Shown piece by piece: positions 24,242 to 36,911 of a stretch of 64,000 bases of DNA; position 1 is the first letter of the stretch; each line of letters starts with the position of its first letter. The notes beneath the pieces were generated by a model. It saw only the letters and a program-made list of their open reading frames with translations, had not been told where the DNA came from and did not search any database. The stretch spans positions 310,001 to 374,000 of the forward strand of contig CADCXA010000065.1 of the NCBI GenBank assembly GCA_902806565.1, given 5' to 3'. This DNA comes from Hypoxylon rubiginosum (lineage: Eukaryota; Ascomycota; Sordariomycetes; Xylariales; Hypoxylaceae). Position numbers and translations under genes: made by a program.

Positions 24242-27200
24242 TATTTTTTATTTGTCTCTCTCTTTTCTCCTCTGTGTACAAGTAAAAAAGGTGAAGCTGT
24301 CACGATCCAAGGCCTGCGTCGTCGGATGAAGTAATGGGCGGAGGACAGGCGCGTCTTGACACGGGAGGGTAGCAAGGGGGAAGGGAAACAACAGGAAAGG
24401 TAGGATTGGGGGAGTATTTGCCTGATATTATATAGTCTATACCGACTACTAGGGTATTAACGGAAAGCAACCCACGAACTGTACTATGTATGCTACGAGA
24501 TGAAAGCCCATCCACCCACCCCCCTCCCCTTGTAGGGCCCTACCAGGTCGGCGGCGGGTCCCCAGTCCGGGGGAAACGTGGTACCCAGGGCGAATAGGTC
24601 CTCGGCAGACTTTGGTTGAGGCGTCGTAGAAACGAACTGTCGACATTCTTTGGCGTAGTAAACTGTTACGCGCCACCAAGGCCGCTGTCTTTGTACGTTA
24701 CCAATACTAGGCTTCTTTCAGGTGGGTCACTGGTGAAGGACTCGGGGTCTCCTGTCGGGTCTAGACTGAAAGAGGTCCGCTCCTCGAATGCGTTGCGGTT
24801 GATGGGCCGGCGGTGATTGGGTTGCTGCACGACTGCGGCCAGGGTGTCGGGCTTATAGACAGGGGTGGAAAAGGGCCGTCTCGAAGCCTTGGAGGGTAAG
24901 TCGACTCCTGCTTGGTTTCGCCGACGTGCAGCTGGATCTGACCCACAAAGATGCAAAGATCCCATCCCATGGCCCCTAGCAGGATCCCCAAACTGGAGAT
25001 TTGGGGAAAGATGGAGAGGATGGAGGCTAAGAGAAAAATAGAGGATGGGGAATGGAGAAACGCCATGTCTAGTGCCAATTTTTGCATAGTTACCTCCAGA
25101 CCAAGGCCAGTCTGCTAGTTGACAACAAAACCGCCAGTGTAAGATGACTATACTATAATTATAATACTGTGTAGGACCGAGACTAGGACTGGGACTGGGT
25201 CACTACTCCCGGATTCCCAATAGCCTGGTTAATCGTTATTGTCAGACTCTGCAGGCTGATATTTTGGCTATATTGGGGGACCGGGCATTAGCCTGGTGAG
25301 TATTGTGTTTGTCAAACACACCTTTACGGCTCCCGTACGTAGCAGTGTGAACTCGTCTAGTCTACCACTCGGTAGAGGATACTGTATTTGTGCTCGAGAA
25401 TGTAGATCTCGAATTGCTTGAGAGATGCCATGTATCTACGATAACGCATGCACAGAATTCTGATTCCGACAGTTAGAGTGGGTATCAATAAGAGGAAAGG
25501 TGTTGAATATTTCCCCCATCAGCCCATGTAATTTTTTCCTTCTTCTTTCTCTGATATTGGTGTAATTAGGGAAATGTGCGAGAGCAGGGGTCGGCCGACC
25601 AATTGCTGAATTGGTACCTTCGTATTTCCTAGGCCGGCTGGCTCGGTTGGATGCTCAAACGCATAGATACGCCGGCGGCTGAGCGCAATGGGTGTGGTAC
25701 GGGATGAAACAGAATTGGAGGGGGAAAAGGATTGAACCAGTTGTCTTTCGTCTTTCAACTCATAGAACTCATAGTCTATGTATGGCCTTCTCTTTCTGGC
25801 TCACCTGGCTCACCTGGTGACCAGCTATACCTACCTAATCTTTGTTAAATCACTGAGAATCCTATGTCCTGACGCCTTCTAGGCTTTGGCTCGTTGGTTG
25901 ATCCTCGGACGCGACGTTACATACCTAGGTAGGCTCTACTAACGGAGCACGTACTAAACAAGTACTAACTTGCAGGTCGCGATTCTCATCCTATCATAAG
26001 GCTAGGGACTACGTATCTTATTAAACGAGTGTGTGGGATAGCATTATTGCTATTACTTCTCCACCAGGGTCCCTTTCCCTTTTCGATAACGACTTTCCCG
26101 TCGCGGCTGGCCAGGATTACACAGGACACACACAGGCAGAGACAGAGACAGGCTCATCCGATCCCCCCCTCATAGAAGGTCCTAGTAATGTGGCGTCGCG
26201 ACACGCATCAGCTCATGTGAGCGGTGATGACACGGCAGCGTCCATCTCCTAGCCTTTTGGGCAGGACGACAAGCCACCCGGCACAAGCTTATCGTTACCG
26301 TTACTGCTTGGCTGAGGTAATAGGTTGCGGCACTAGTGTATAGGCGACTCGACTTGGTCCTCATTCGGTCCTGTCGAGATAGGCCTTATTTCAAATAAGA
26401 TATGCGGGAGAGGTGCTAACAACGACCTTGGTGCGTGTTCGGATCGCGATGCTCGCCACTAGGCGACTCTGTACCAAGTAAATTGGCATGGTGCTACTGA
26501 CATAATGACTTCTTCCGGCCAATAGACAGAGATGATGGGTTGATCTGATCTAATCGATCTAATGTTGACGCGAGAAATGATAATAAAACTGGCGAAAGAA
26601 ACTCGCCTATCTCACGTAACAGATTCTTATTAAGAATCTTAAGAGATGACCCTCCTAGTCGACTTATGCTGGGCCCTAGGAAACGTTCCGTCCACTCGGC
26701 GGGTTTGGTAGGCATAAGGTGGAAGAACAATTCTAGAATGGAAGATAACGCGACGACAGAGCCCAAAGCAGGAGAAAGCGCCGAAGTAAGGAATGAGGAT
26801 TTGATGCAACTGCAACTTGGTTCCAACATTTATCTGCTGTGGTGTACTATGTAAAAAAGTTCGGGGGCTAGCGTTGTTAGCGTTACTGATGCTGGGGCTC
26901 CCTAGGGCTCCTAGAGCTGCTACTACAAATACGGCAAAGTGTGATAATCTTATTTCACCGTTAGCGTTCGTAACATAGCGGGGCCCCATTGAGGCATTGA
27001 GGAAAGAAACGAGGGGAAAGGTGGAAAAATTATCAAAGCTGGAGGTTCCCCGCGCCCCTAAACTTCTCTAAATCTCTCTAAAGCCTGTCGGCCCGAATAC
27101 TTTGACGATGAGTCTCGACCGAGTTGCCGAGTTGACACGAGGCAGCAAAGCGACAAAAGAATCTCGACCTGTTCAAACCAGACTAGTTCCCAGCAAAACG

Positions 27201-28342
27201 AACCGGCGCGTCACGCTCCTTTGGACTTTTAACCTTGATACGACTTTAGCTCTTCGCCAATAGCTTTCTAGCCGCATCCCGTGATGCGTCCGTGGATGCT
27301 TAGACGAAATGAAAAGCACGTTCAACTGGATAGCTTCCATTGTATTCGGCGTAAATACGGATACTCTTCTCGGCCAGTTGAATCTACGGGACCGTGCTTG
27401 GAATTAAGCCATAGAGCAATAGGCACATACGATTCCTCTCACATGATAGAAGTCAACCGCCGGACCATCATCCGCTTTGTTTATCGGCTAGTAGCCGCCA
27501 GGTTTCTCGACTGTTAAGATCCAGTACTGAATCTAGAGCTAGTCCCCAGGTTCTGTCTTCTTTCAGACCAACAGTTTAGCGGAGCTTCTTTCGATAAAAC
27601 CACATGCTCGGGTACAATATTCCGTGCATGTTTGATGAGAATATACCTAGTACATACCTAGCACCATGCAACGGATTCCGGGTTCTCATAAACACCCCCC
27701 TGATCGTGTAACGATGCCGGGCCAGAGTGGGAGTCAGTGCGAGTCTGACTTACATATCATAGTACGTCGACCACGAGGTGATCGTCCCCCCAGATCTCCA
27801 ATTGTAATAGTACAAAAGTGCGGTCACGTCTTCCCCGTTACCGAACATCTGGAACCAGCCTGGGTTAGCTTACCGACCCGGTCCTTGGTTGCTTGGGCTG
27901 CCTGCGTCCCCAAGACCCAGATCTCTGGTCCAGGTCACTGGCAAACCTCAATGCTTGCCAATTGTCTTCCCCGGCTCCCCTTCACGATTAATTTCGAATC
28001 GGCAACATGATTTGCTCTCAATTCTGATTCCCCTTGCAGAGTCAGCGCAGTGGACCTACCCTTGCTCAACGGTTAGCTTTCTTCTGCGTATGCCAAGCTG
28101 CTCTGCCTTTTCAACTTGATCGCTTGACCTCGGCGGCGGCGGCCATCCTTAGCTGTTAACATGACCCTCGTCGAACCAACAATAGAACACGGCTCCCTAG
28201 CTTCTTCTCCCCGGCCTTTATGCTCCCGAATCCCTGAAAGTCCTAATTCCCGCCAACTGCTTTAAACCTGCCTGCCTCTGTAATCACTCTCAGTCTGCTT
28301 AACCACAAAACACTTAGCATCATAATAAGGCCAAGGCCAACA
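24242..28342. other. Intergenic region, no gene seen
   Basis: The left part is the promoter side of the sugar transporter and includes paired CreA-like motifs. Elsewhere only short frames occur (for example 25519-25758, 26494-26829 and 27666-28010). They have no conserved motif I recognise and no convincing exon partners. Confidence 0.5.
24560..24572. promoter_or_regulatory. Paired CreA/Mig1-like sites upstream of the sugar transporter
   Basis: CCCCAG (CTGGGG on the minus strand) is followed one base later by CCGGGG. Both fit the CreA consensus SYGGRG and are arranged divergently. They sit about 320 bp upstream of the transporter start. In filamentous fungi, closely spaced CreA sites often mediate carbon catabolite repression. 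The function here is inferred from the motif alone. Confidence 0.35.
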
Positions 28343-29550
28343 TCAGGTAGCCTTTCTGATGAGCATGACCAGATCTCCGAAGCACTCGTGATCGGGAAAC
28401 TCAGTTTCGACATACTCGTTCTCAATCATCGCTTTTACTCTCGGACTATATATAGAAGGGTAACAACGTTAGATTCTAAATCGTGATATCACGGCGCGGG
28501 CCTAAAAGATATGCATATCTAAATGCACGGGAACACGTCTAAGCTTACGTTACAGTCCAATAAGGATGAGGACCTCGCTTCCTGTCCCAAATGATCAAAG
28601 CCGGACGACATATGTCAGCCACGATGTCGGCGATCGGAAAGGCAGCGTTGATGCACACGAGCACGCTGGACTCGTCCAGCTCCAGCCATGCTTGCGGATC
28701 GTCTAGGACGGCGAATTCGGCCGAGCGCAAGATATCTTTGTCTCGTTGCGTATAGGCCGGATCCTGTACATACGGCTTAGCGGACGATGCTGCGGGAAGA
28801 AAAAGGCCGCGTCGAACGAGCGTCGAACAAAGGTCGGAGACGAGCGAGTGGTGGAGAACCCGGCGCTTGTTTACTTGCGACCGGACGACGAGCTTGCCCG
28901 ACGCAACGGCGATGACCTTGGTTAAGGGGAAAGGTATTTCGACGTTAGTTAGCACTTCTTGAAGCTGCGCGTAGTGCTCGCTCGTTTTCCACTGTCGCTC
29001 CATGGCCCAGTACGTGTTTAGGTCCTCTTCCGGCGGTGCGGGCGGCTGCATCTCTAAGGGACTATCCCTTACATTTTCATTTCGAACCCTAATGATAGCA
29101 CCAATCCTCATGGGGAGGTAGGCCGACTGGAGATCAAATATGGCTATGTCCGGATGCATGAAGCTGGTAAGATGTTCGATGGCGTAGTAATGAATGACCC
29201 TTATCTCGAAATTTTAGGAAATGTATATATATGATAGCTTTCGGGACGGCGTTGTCTTACCAGGCCCAGGCCGAATCGGAACCACCGCGAACCTCGTTCT
29301 CCCTACGAGGTCTGCGGCTTGGAGGTCGGACAAATACTTCATAATCGACTCCATTAACCCCCCTCGTCGTCATGTTTCCGCCGTCGTTTCGCTCCCCATT
29401 TTGAAAACGGCGCCACTCCTTGCCAACTTGACGTATGTTATCTCTTGTGAAAATCGGGGTACCGGCATCATAGATGGTCTGGATCTCACGAAAGATTAAG
29501 TCCATTTGCACAAGTTTTTCCTTGTCGGCCGGCGTCGTTCTAGGCCCCAT
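28343..29550 (-). CDS. SRR1-like domain protein
   Basis: Member of the SRR1-like family, named after the Arabidopsis protein for red-light sensitivity and clock regulation. The biochemical role in fungi is not established. My model has three exons, 29261-29550, 28549-29199 and 28343-28445, with introns of 61 and 103 bp and 347 residues. Exon 2 carries the core: FPLTKVIAVASGKL, then DPQAWLELDESSVLVCI and ICRPALIIWD, all typical of the domain. The last exon ends in a family-like tail (YVETEFPDHECFGDLVM). The N-terminal exon is charged and starts at MGPRTTPADKEK. The first intron is less sure, because it uses an acceptor (ATAAG) chosen to keep the frame. No signal peptide or membrane segment is seen. 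Confidence 0.7.
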
Positions 29551-31131
29551 GATTTACCCCCCTATAGAAACTCTTTAAATGGTAACTGTGCCCGCGAAAT
29601 CGAAATCTCGGGGCCGAGGTATCTACTTGTCTCGGAAGAAAACCCAGACCAACAGCCCTGCCAACGCATACCTGAATGGCATGGTCACCTGACACCTATA
29701 CATGGAGGCATTCCATTTGCGTTGAGACCGGGTTCCACCGGCCGCACGTTGTCGGCACAGCCTCACCACGCCCGCGGACTCTACCCCGGAAATGGCTTCT
29801 AAACGCCGTTCGGAGGCCTGGCGAGTAAACCTACCGCATACCGCCTCTTACGCATAGCAACGCCGCTCGTGGCTAGAGGCGGCTATTGCCGCATTGACTA
29901 AGACGAGGCTTCAGCCAGCTATCCCTTTCCCTATACCAGCAAGCCCGCAACCCCTATCCATCCCGCGGGGAAGCCCATGACTCCCCTATCTAGGCTCTAA
30001 GGGGTGACTAACAGGCCTATGGCCCTATCCGGATCGCAAGGGTTCAGGTCCTGATACTTGTGTCGTTTCTCTATTAAAAGCTCTTGCTTAAGCCCAAAGC
30101 TTAGAGCTAGGTAGGCTAGGCGTATCCTTCATTCCGATGAATACGAGAAAGGAAGAAACCGATACTGTACTTTGCTGCTAACTAATAACCACCTATTAAT
30201 GGCTACACTTCTCTATCATGACGTTTGTATTGCACAGCATTTTGTTCGCCTGTCCCAACGACTAGAAAGTCCCTTTTCACTAGGATAGAGCTATATCCCT
30301 TATTTTTGGGAGTGTTGAGTCCGGGTGCTGCAGCATTAGTTCAGCACTCAATAGATATAGAGATGGGCACGTCGTTATAGTTACCTGATATATGTTGTCG
30401 AGTGGGTTTTGTCATCTTAGAAGCTAGCTTTTGTGCTTTAACACGAGACAACTACATGGGTACGAATTGTACACTACTCTGGCATTCACGGTCCCGCCGA
30501 CTGATATAGAGACGATTCCGAATTGTTATGACACCTCATGAGGTTAGTCTTTACCAAGTTGAATGTCTTCATATTGCATCTTGCTGTCTCTTTGACTACA
30601 CAAGTAACCATACCAGCTATGACCTAGACCACAAAAGGTACGTAGTACGCAAACTCCCCGCCCATCCCGTTCCAACGTATGCACATATTTTGCATGCAGC
30701 TAATGAAAAACCCATATCGCGTCGCATCCTTTAATCGTAGCCCGTAGCAATCAGCTTTCGTCACATCGACCTTTCCTGCTCACTGGGCTCCGTAAGCACC
30801 AGTCACCGTTAAGCTCAGTCTAGCTAGAGGCCTAGAGGTTCGGTTGGATCGTAAACACACATTGTACGTGAGATCAAAAGTCTACCTTCAAAACTCCACC
30901 CTCCTTCAAGGCTCGAGCAGAGCTATATGCCATTAGGATAGAGGAAAACGAGACGGAGAGGAGAAAAAACACGAAGTGGCGTTGGGGGGGTATAATCCTC
31001 TATCTGTACCGGAGAATGAAAACCGAGCTCCTCGCTTGTACTCTCGAGCATTATGGAAATCGAAATACCTAAACAGCCTAGTGTCGCCCGGATGCTTGGT
31101 GGTCGCAGTTGCTATTCGTGGTCTCCTCTAC
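29551..31131. other. Intergenic region between SRR1-like and kinesin genes
   Basis: No coding region is supported. Only short frames without recognised motifs are present. It holds the upstream side of the minus-strand SRR1-like gene and the 3' side of the minus-strand kinesin gene. Confidence 0.5.
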
Positions 31132-33781
31132 CTACTTCTGGAAGAACCAGCTGCTTCTCTTACCGGCGTTGCCTTCGTTCTGTAAGTTGGCGATGGTCGG
31201 GACCTGGGCCGGGGCATCACCGCCCGTACCTCCACCTCGGAGCGGTTTCGCGATGCGGCTTCCGGCGTTGCCAAAGCTAAAGCCACCGGCGCCGGGTCCC
31301 GAGTTCAGGCCGCGGGTTGAGCCAGCCTTGGCCGCCTCAAGACGCTCCTTGACGGCGGTGAGCTGAGACTCAAACCTGTCACGTGTGTCAGTAGGGAACA
31401 ATGGGGGAATGGACGGTGCAACGTACCTGTGGTTCGCGGCAGTCAGCTTCTCTTGGCTATCCTGCAACAAGCTCTCCAAGCTAGAGATACGCTCGTTTCT
31501 CGCGATGAGCTTCCTCTCAGCGATGGCCACTTCCTTCTTCAGGCTGCTGTTCTGTTCAACGAGTTGACGTTGGACTTGAGTCAGCTGTTCCAGGTTGCGC
31601 TCGAGGAATGCCATCTTCTTTTGCTGAGCACGGTTGTTGGATGAGCGAAGAACATTATTATACTGCTCTCTGGTCTCGTCAAGCGAGATCTCCAGCTCAA
31701 CAACCCTCTCGCACCTATTTTGCAAATCTCGCATCAAGCTCTTCTTCATAACATCGAATTCGGCGATCTGCTGTTGCATCGTCTTGCCATTGGCCAAACC
31801 TGGGACGCCGCTGTGGAGGGATAGTTCTGCTTGTCGGACGATACCCTGGGTCTCCACGAGCTTGGTCTTGAGATCATGTAAATCATCTGGCGGGATAGGG
31901 TCTCCGGATGAACTTTGTTCGTATAGCACCTCGACTTGCTGGATAGCATTGGCAATCGACTGCTCGTTGGCACTGAAAACTTCTCCACCCAAGTCGAATC
32001 CTGCCATCATCTTAGCCATCTTTTCGGCCTTCTTTTTCTCCTTGTCATCTAGAACGGCACTTGTCTCCTTCGCACTCATCTTGATATCCAAGAGTTGCTG
32101 CTTGACGTCGTCTAGCTCTGTCGTGAGCTCCGAGTTTGCCTCTTTCAACGCGTCCATCGTGATCTGGGCTTCCTTGCTTTCGAAGGCTAGGCGCTCGAGC
32201 TGCATCTTAGCTTCGTTGACATCAGTTGTCAGCTTTTCATTCTCTTTGCCCAGCTTGCTATCATGGTCCTTCAAGAAAGATAGCTCTTCTTTGGACTCTT
32301 GGAGGGACTTCTCGGCAGCAGCAACAGCCGATTCTTTCTCTGCCAGCTGATCCTGAAGCTCGTTCTCTCTTCGGAGGAACTCCTCCCTTTCATCCTTATC
32401 CAGGGGGAGACTTGGCGTTCCCGCGCGCTCCGTCAACGCAGGTGTTTCGGATCGACTTTCGGGTATCAATCGTGACGGAGTTGAAGGCCGATGAGCCTTC
32501 GCGTCTGCTCTTGTGCTGACAACACCATCAGCCGCGATTCCCTGTACCCATCGCTCCTTAGGCACACTTTCACCGCCACGCCACAGCTGAAGCTCTCCTT
32601 CCAAATTCGAGATATAAGATTCGAAGTTCGTGATGTTGGACTTGGCCTTGGCAAGCATAGCCTTGAGCTCCGCAGGACTGAGTTCCGCATTGACCTTCGC
32701 CTTGTTCTTTATCGATTTCGCTCTCATACCGAATCGCAGCGTGCTCAACGTCTCAGCATCGTTGTAGCTGCTGGGTGAACAGTTTATGATGAGCGTTGTC
32801 CTGCTGTTTCCTCCGAGGGACTCTTGTAGAATTCTCGTCAATTTGGAATCTCGATAGGGAACATGGGAGGATTTGCCGTCGGTGAGCGCGTTGATAACCA
32901 TTCCCAGGGCGCTCAAGCTCTTGTTGATCTTCTTCGCTTCCTCCAAGGTCTGGCCACTCGCACCGGTCTTGCCAACCTTTTCACTACCAGCTAAATCGAC
33001 TAGGAACAGCTGACCGCTCTTCATCGAACCGGTCTCGAGGTTTTTCTGGGTGACGGTGATGACGAAAATAGAATGCGAACGCGACGATTCCTGGTTCATA
33101 TTCGTGGCAGCAACAGCTCTTGCGTTCCCACCCCTCTTCATTACTTCGAAAACTTCCTCCACACTTGAGACGTAGATCTCCAGAAGACCTTTGACATATA
33201 CACCGCGGTTCTTCTCCTCGTGGACAGGTAGGTTGTCGTTCTGGGGCGCTAGCAGATCGCGGATACGTTCCATATAGATTTCCATGTAGCTGACTCGGAC
33301 GGTATATTCGATGGTCGGCGGGCTAGACATGATACTACTAAATATCTGCTCCACAATGCGGGGGGTTATTCCTTTGCCGTCTTCGTCCTCTATACTTGTC
33401 CCCATCATCGTGTATGACTTTCCGGCACCTGTCTGGCCGTATGCAAACACTGTTCCATTGTATCCGTTGAGGATGTCGTCGACGGTGGGCCTGATTGAGT
33501 AATCGAAAATATCGGCCTGTTTGCCTTGCATACCAAACACACGATCGAACGTGAAGGAACCTGCAGCTTCTGCCGACTAAAAATCGTAGCAGTAGCGTTA
33601 GAATGTGTAACGATAGAATGAAAGGTGTGGGCATGGGGAGGGATGGCGGGTAGAGACGCACAGTAATAGCACATGTGTCGGGACCATCGAAAGATACAAT
33701 AGGCTCGCCGCCCGAAGCCAACTCGATCTTGTTCTGGGGCCGGAAACGGGCGACGACCTTGATACTATTTGCGCTTGCCAT
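31132..33781 (-). CDS. Conventional kinesin heavy chain (kinesin-1)
   Basis: Plus-end-directed microtubule motor for vesicle and organelle transport in hyphae. Three exons: 33662-33781, 31427-33576 and 31132-31375, giving 837 residues. Introns are 85 bp (33577-33661) and 51 bp (31376-31426). The second is a multiple of three without a stop, so it reads through. Splicing it out restores the usual coiled-coil join (ANHR then FESQL). The motor domain starts MASANSIKVVARFRP. The P-loop GQTGAGKS is at residues 87-94, switch I is NQESSRSHS and switch II is DLAGSE. The fungal neck with its tryptophan (LQLWRGGE) follows. Long coiled coils come next, then the regulatory tail motif SRIAKPLRGGG with IAK near residue 798. 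It closely resembles the Neurospora-type kinesin. No light chain is expected in fungi. Confidence 0.95.
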
Positions 33782-35262
33782 GATGGAGGTTGGCGTTTGG
33801 CGTTTGGCGTTTGGAGACGGCTACGCGCAGTGAAATATGTACGAGGGAGAGGGGTCTATCTCATGTTAAGCGAAGCCGAACTTCGTAGGTGCAGACGGTG
33901 CAGACGCAGCTCGGCCGATAAGACGGCGAACACGTCAAAGAATGCCAGGTATGTCAACAATAAGACTCGTCTTTATGTTGTGCTTTAGTTGAATATGTTT
34001 AATGAACGTGTGGTTGCCGAAAAGCGTCGCGTTGGGGTGATTTTTGTTCGGCGTTTGTATTTGGGAGAAAACAAGGCGTTGACGTTTTTTGACGTTTCTC
34101 AGCAGGATGCAGTTTGGCAATTGGCAGGTTGCCGTGCCTGAAAGTTTGAAGTTCGACTTTAAAAAAGAGGCACCTAATCCCTCCCCTAATATCCCCTAAT
34201 CCAGGGGAACCGCTAGCTTGTAACCTTGTAAGAAAGCGAAAGCCACAATTCGTCAACCTTAGATGATTTGACAGATAAGTACTGGCCTCGCACATTTATA
34301 AGGCGGGGTACCTAAAGGTTTTTCTCTCTTTTCGGTAGTGCCCTTTTGTTATTAGTGAGTCCGGTTTTATTGTTAGATTAGCGTCATGTTGTATGCCTCC
34401 TTTATTTACATACCTAAGGTAAAGATGCATATCAACACTCCCTACGCCGACCTTTACAGGAAATGTGTTACAGCATGAACATTGGCAGTGCTACCTACAT
34501 GTACATATGTATGTACAGCTACCTATTCTAAATACCTAAGTATATATAACTCAGCAGGTATATATGTCTGTAGGTATCACACAAGGTGTAACAAAGCACG
34601 TACGAAGGTGTATAATCCAAGTGTAGGTATGTTGATGTGATGATTTATGGGTTGGCATGTATTAGAACATCCCACTTGCTGCTCTGACATTGATATTATA
34701 AGACACATGCAGCTTTCAAGCTACAATTTGCCGAATCATGCACATTCAAACGCCTACGCAGGAGGCTCTCCTAAACTCAACCGACACCGGAACCTAGCCA
34801 AACACTTCGTGCGTAGGTAGGCTTTTGCATTGCTTGCAATCCTGGAAGATTGTATTTCCATACCATGCCGAATCATCAAGTACAACTTAAATATGTTTGG
34901 CATTTGCCAACCTGAGAATTCAACGATAACTAACGCCTAGGCCGAATGCGGGGAGATCTAGGAAAGTGAAAGCAGTGATCCGTGAAGTCATCTAGGCATC
35001 AAGGGGAATAATTCCCGTGGCCACCTCATTACATGACAATCCTCCTTGTTCGAAGCCTTCCCCAAACGCCGAGCCCTTACGCCTCTCGTGCATTATTCTT
35101 GCCACAGAACTGGAGCGATATTGTACCAATACGCTTACGTAGAATCCTGAGCTGTAATTGTAGAGATATGCCTCCCTTCAAAACGTCTTAGCCATGGTTC
35201 AAGTCCGTAGCCTACCCAAGGCTAGAAATCATGTCAAGTTCCTTCCCTTGAGAGGCCTAAAC
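33782..35262. other. Intergenic region between kinesin and ubc2
   Basis: The kinesin leader begins with a short GGCGTTT repeat just upstream of its ATG. No gene is supported in the rest. The centre is AT-rich, with several TACCTA-type motifs (34411-34570). Confidence 0.5.
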
Positions 35263-35925
35263 CTAATCCTCCCAGCTCTTCTCCACAGTCTCGCGCACTC
35301 TCTTGGTGTACTCCTTTCGGTTGTCCTTGTAGAGGTTGGAGGCTTCGACATTGGCGGGGGAGCCAGTATTAGGATCGTTGAGCAAGCTGATGGTGAGAGT
35401 ATTAGCATCTAAAGCATCTAGCAGCCTCCCAAACTTGAACGGCGTCTCACCTTTGGATGCTTGTTAGAACAGCCGCAACATCGTAGGTAGGACTCCATCG
35501 GTTCTGCAGGATGTCCAGGCAGAGCTCGCCTGTGGCGTAGACGTTGGGGTGGAACATCTGACTGATGAACTTGACGGCCGGGGGCTTGTTCGGGTATTGC
35601 TCCTCGAAGTGCATCACGAGTCGGAAAGTTCCATCTTCGAACGGCGTATCGGCGGGACCGATGATGACGGCGTTCCTTTACACATCAATGGTTAATTTGG
35701 TGTCGCGATTGGAATGGGGGCGGCCACTCGTAAGCTCACCAGGTCATGACATTGTCGGGTACGGGGGATGCAGACACGCCGGCAGGAGGGTCAGTTTGCA
35801 TACGCTACGTGGTCGCATTAGTATGTCTTGGACAATTTGATGGAGTATTTTGGACAGGAGAATATCCATCTTAGGCGTCTTACCTTGAAGTCTCGCATTA
35901 AGCGGCGGCGAGCGGCGGTCGACAT
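35263..35925 (-). CDS. Ubiquitin-conjugating enzyme E2, Rad6/Ubc2 type
   Basis: E2 enzyme acting with Rad18- and Bre1-type ligases in post-replication repair (PCNA ubiquitylation) and histone H2B monoubiquitylation in the nucleus. Four exons: 35884-35925, 35740-35804, 35451-35675 and 35263-35386, with introns of 79, 64 and 64 bp. The product is 151 residues, matching filamentous-fungal Rad6 (Neurospora mus-8) and lacking the acidic tail of the budding-yeast protein. The start [14 protein letters not shown] is the family N-terminus. The active-site cysteine lies in [13 protein letters not shown] after the HPN motif (FHPNV). All junctions keep frame, and the protein can be read without gaps to SWED at the C-terminus. 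Confidence 0.96.
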
Positions 35926-36911
35926 CCTGAGCTAGCTAAGATTGGAGGGCTAGCCTTAGAAGCGAGTGTATGGGAGTAAGGGAGTGTACGTTGATGGATA
36001 GCTTTCTCAAGCAAGTAGAAGCTTAAATGGACAAAGCGAATATGGAGAAGAAGCGGAAGTCTTGTGACGGGAAGAGGCGAAATGAGGTTGACTAATGGAC
36101 GGACTTGGATGGTTAGACCAAATCTTTGGCAGTTTGGTAGTTGGTAGTTTGGGCGGCGGATTGACCCAACAAAGGGTGGAATTGGTGGAATAGCGATAAG
36201 GCACAGTACCTGGGTACTTCCTTTTTAGAGTGGTGTCAGGGTGTAGTAGGATGTATGGTTCATGCAGGTAACCGTTTGATTAGGAGGTCGTACACGTGAC
36301 AAGCCCGTGCGGTCAAACCTTGTCAACCTGTCAGCCAGTCAGCACGGGCTGCAAGGGATGGTGGAATTTAGGGTCCACGGTATATAATAATGCCGGACCG
36401 AGTAATGTATAGGTATTAGTCAGGTTTCACATGTCTATACCACGTAGGTAAGTGTCCAAAAGAACTAAAAGCTCAAGTTACAGCGCATTGATTGAAATTG
36501 AAATGGAAGGGCATAGTACATGATGAGGGAGCAACCCACCTATTTGAAGATACGGATAAGGACACAGGTGCAAGAGCTATATAGATCGTCCCAGGTGGCA
36601 AACAAGCAAGCTACTTCCCCGGATCGCCCAGGATCGGGGGTCCTCGGTTCAATGTTTGATTTTCGGCATGGAGGGGCATTCTTTAGAAGGCTGGAAGGCT
36701 GGAAGGGGGAACATTCCGCTGTAAGCCGAGGTGCTACTTTTACTCTTTTACTACGAGAGGATAACATCGGACCTATGACCTATTCACCATTATTACATCC
36801 GTGATGTTGACTTGCTGCCTTTCTTCTTCATAACATTTAATAGATCATATTCTCTTCTTTTACTCCCCTCGCATTTGATTCTTATAGCATTTTGTCTTTA
36901 AAGTTGCCAAA
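35926..36911. other. Divergent promoter region, ubc2 / acetyl-CoA acetyltransferase
   Basis: The region is shared by two outward-reading genes: ubc2 on the minus strand and the thiolase on the plus strand. The last 100 bases before the thiolase start are pyrimidine-rich, as usual for fungal promoters. The short frames inside show no domains. Confidence 0.5.

Noticed and set aside
26494..26829. 111-codon minus-strand frame
   Set aside because: Hydrophobic/Ser-rich peptide with no motif, overlapped by other frames of similar quality.
27666..28119. Overlapping plus-strand frames considered as a gene
   Set aside because: No conserved domain and no splice pattern that extends them.
31634..32350. 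238-codon plus-strand frame opposite the kinesin
   Set aside because: Antisense of the coiled-coil region. The Ser/Leu-rich composition follows from the complementary codons.
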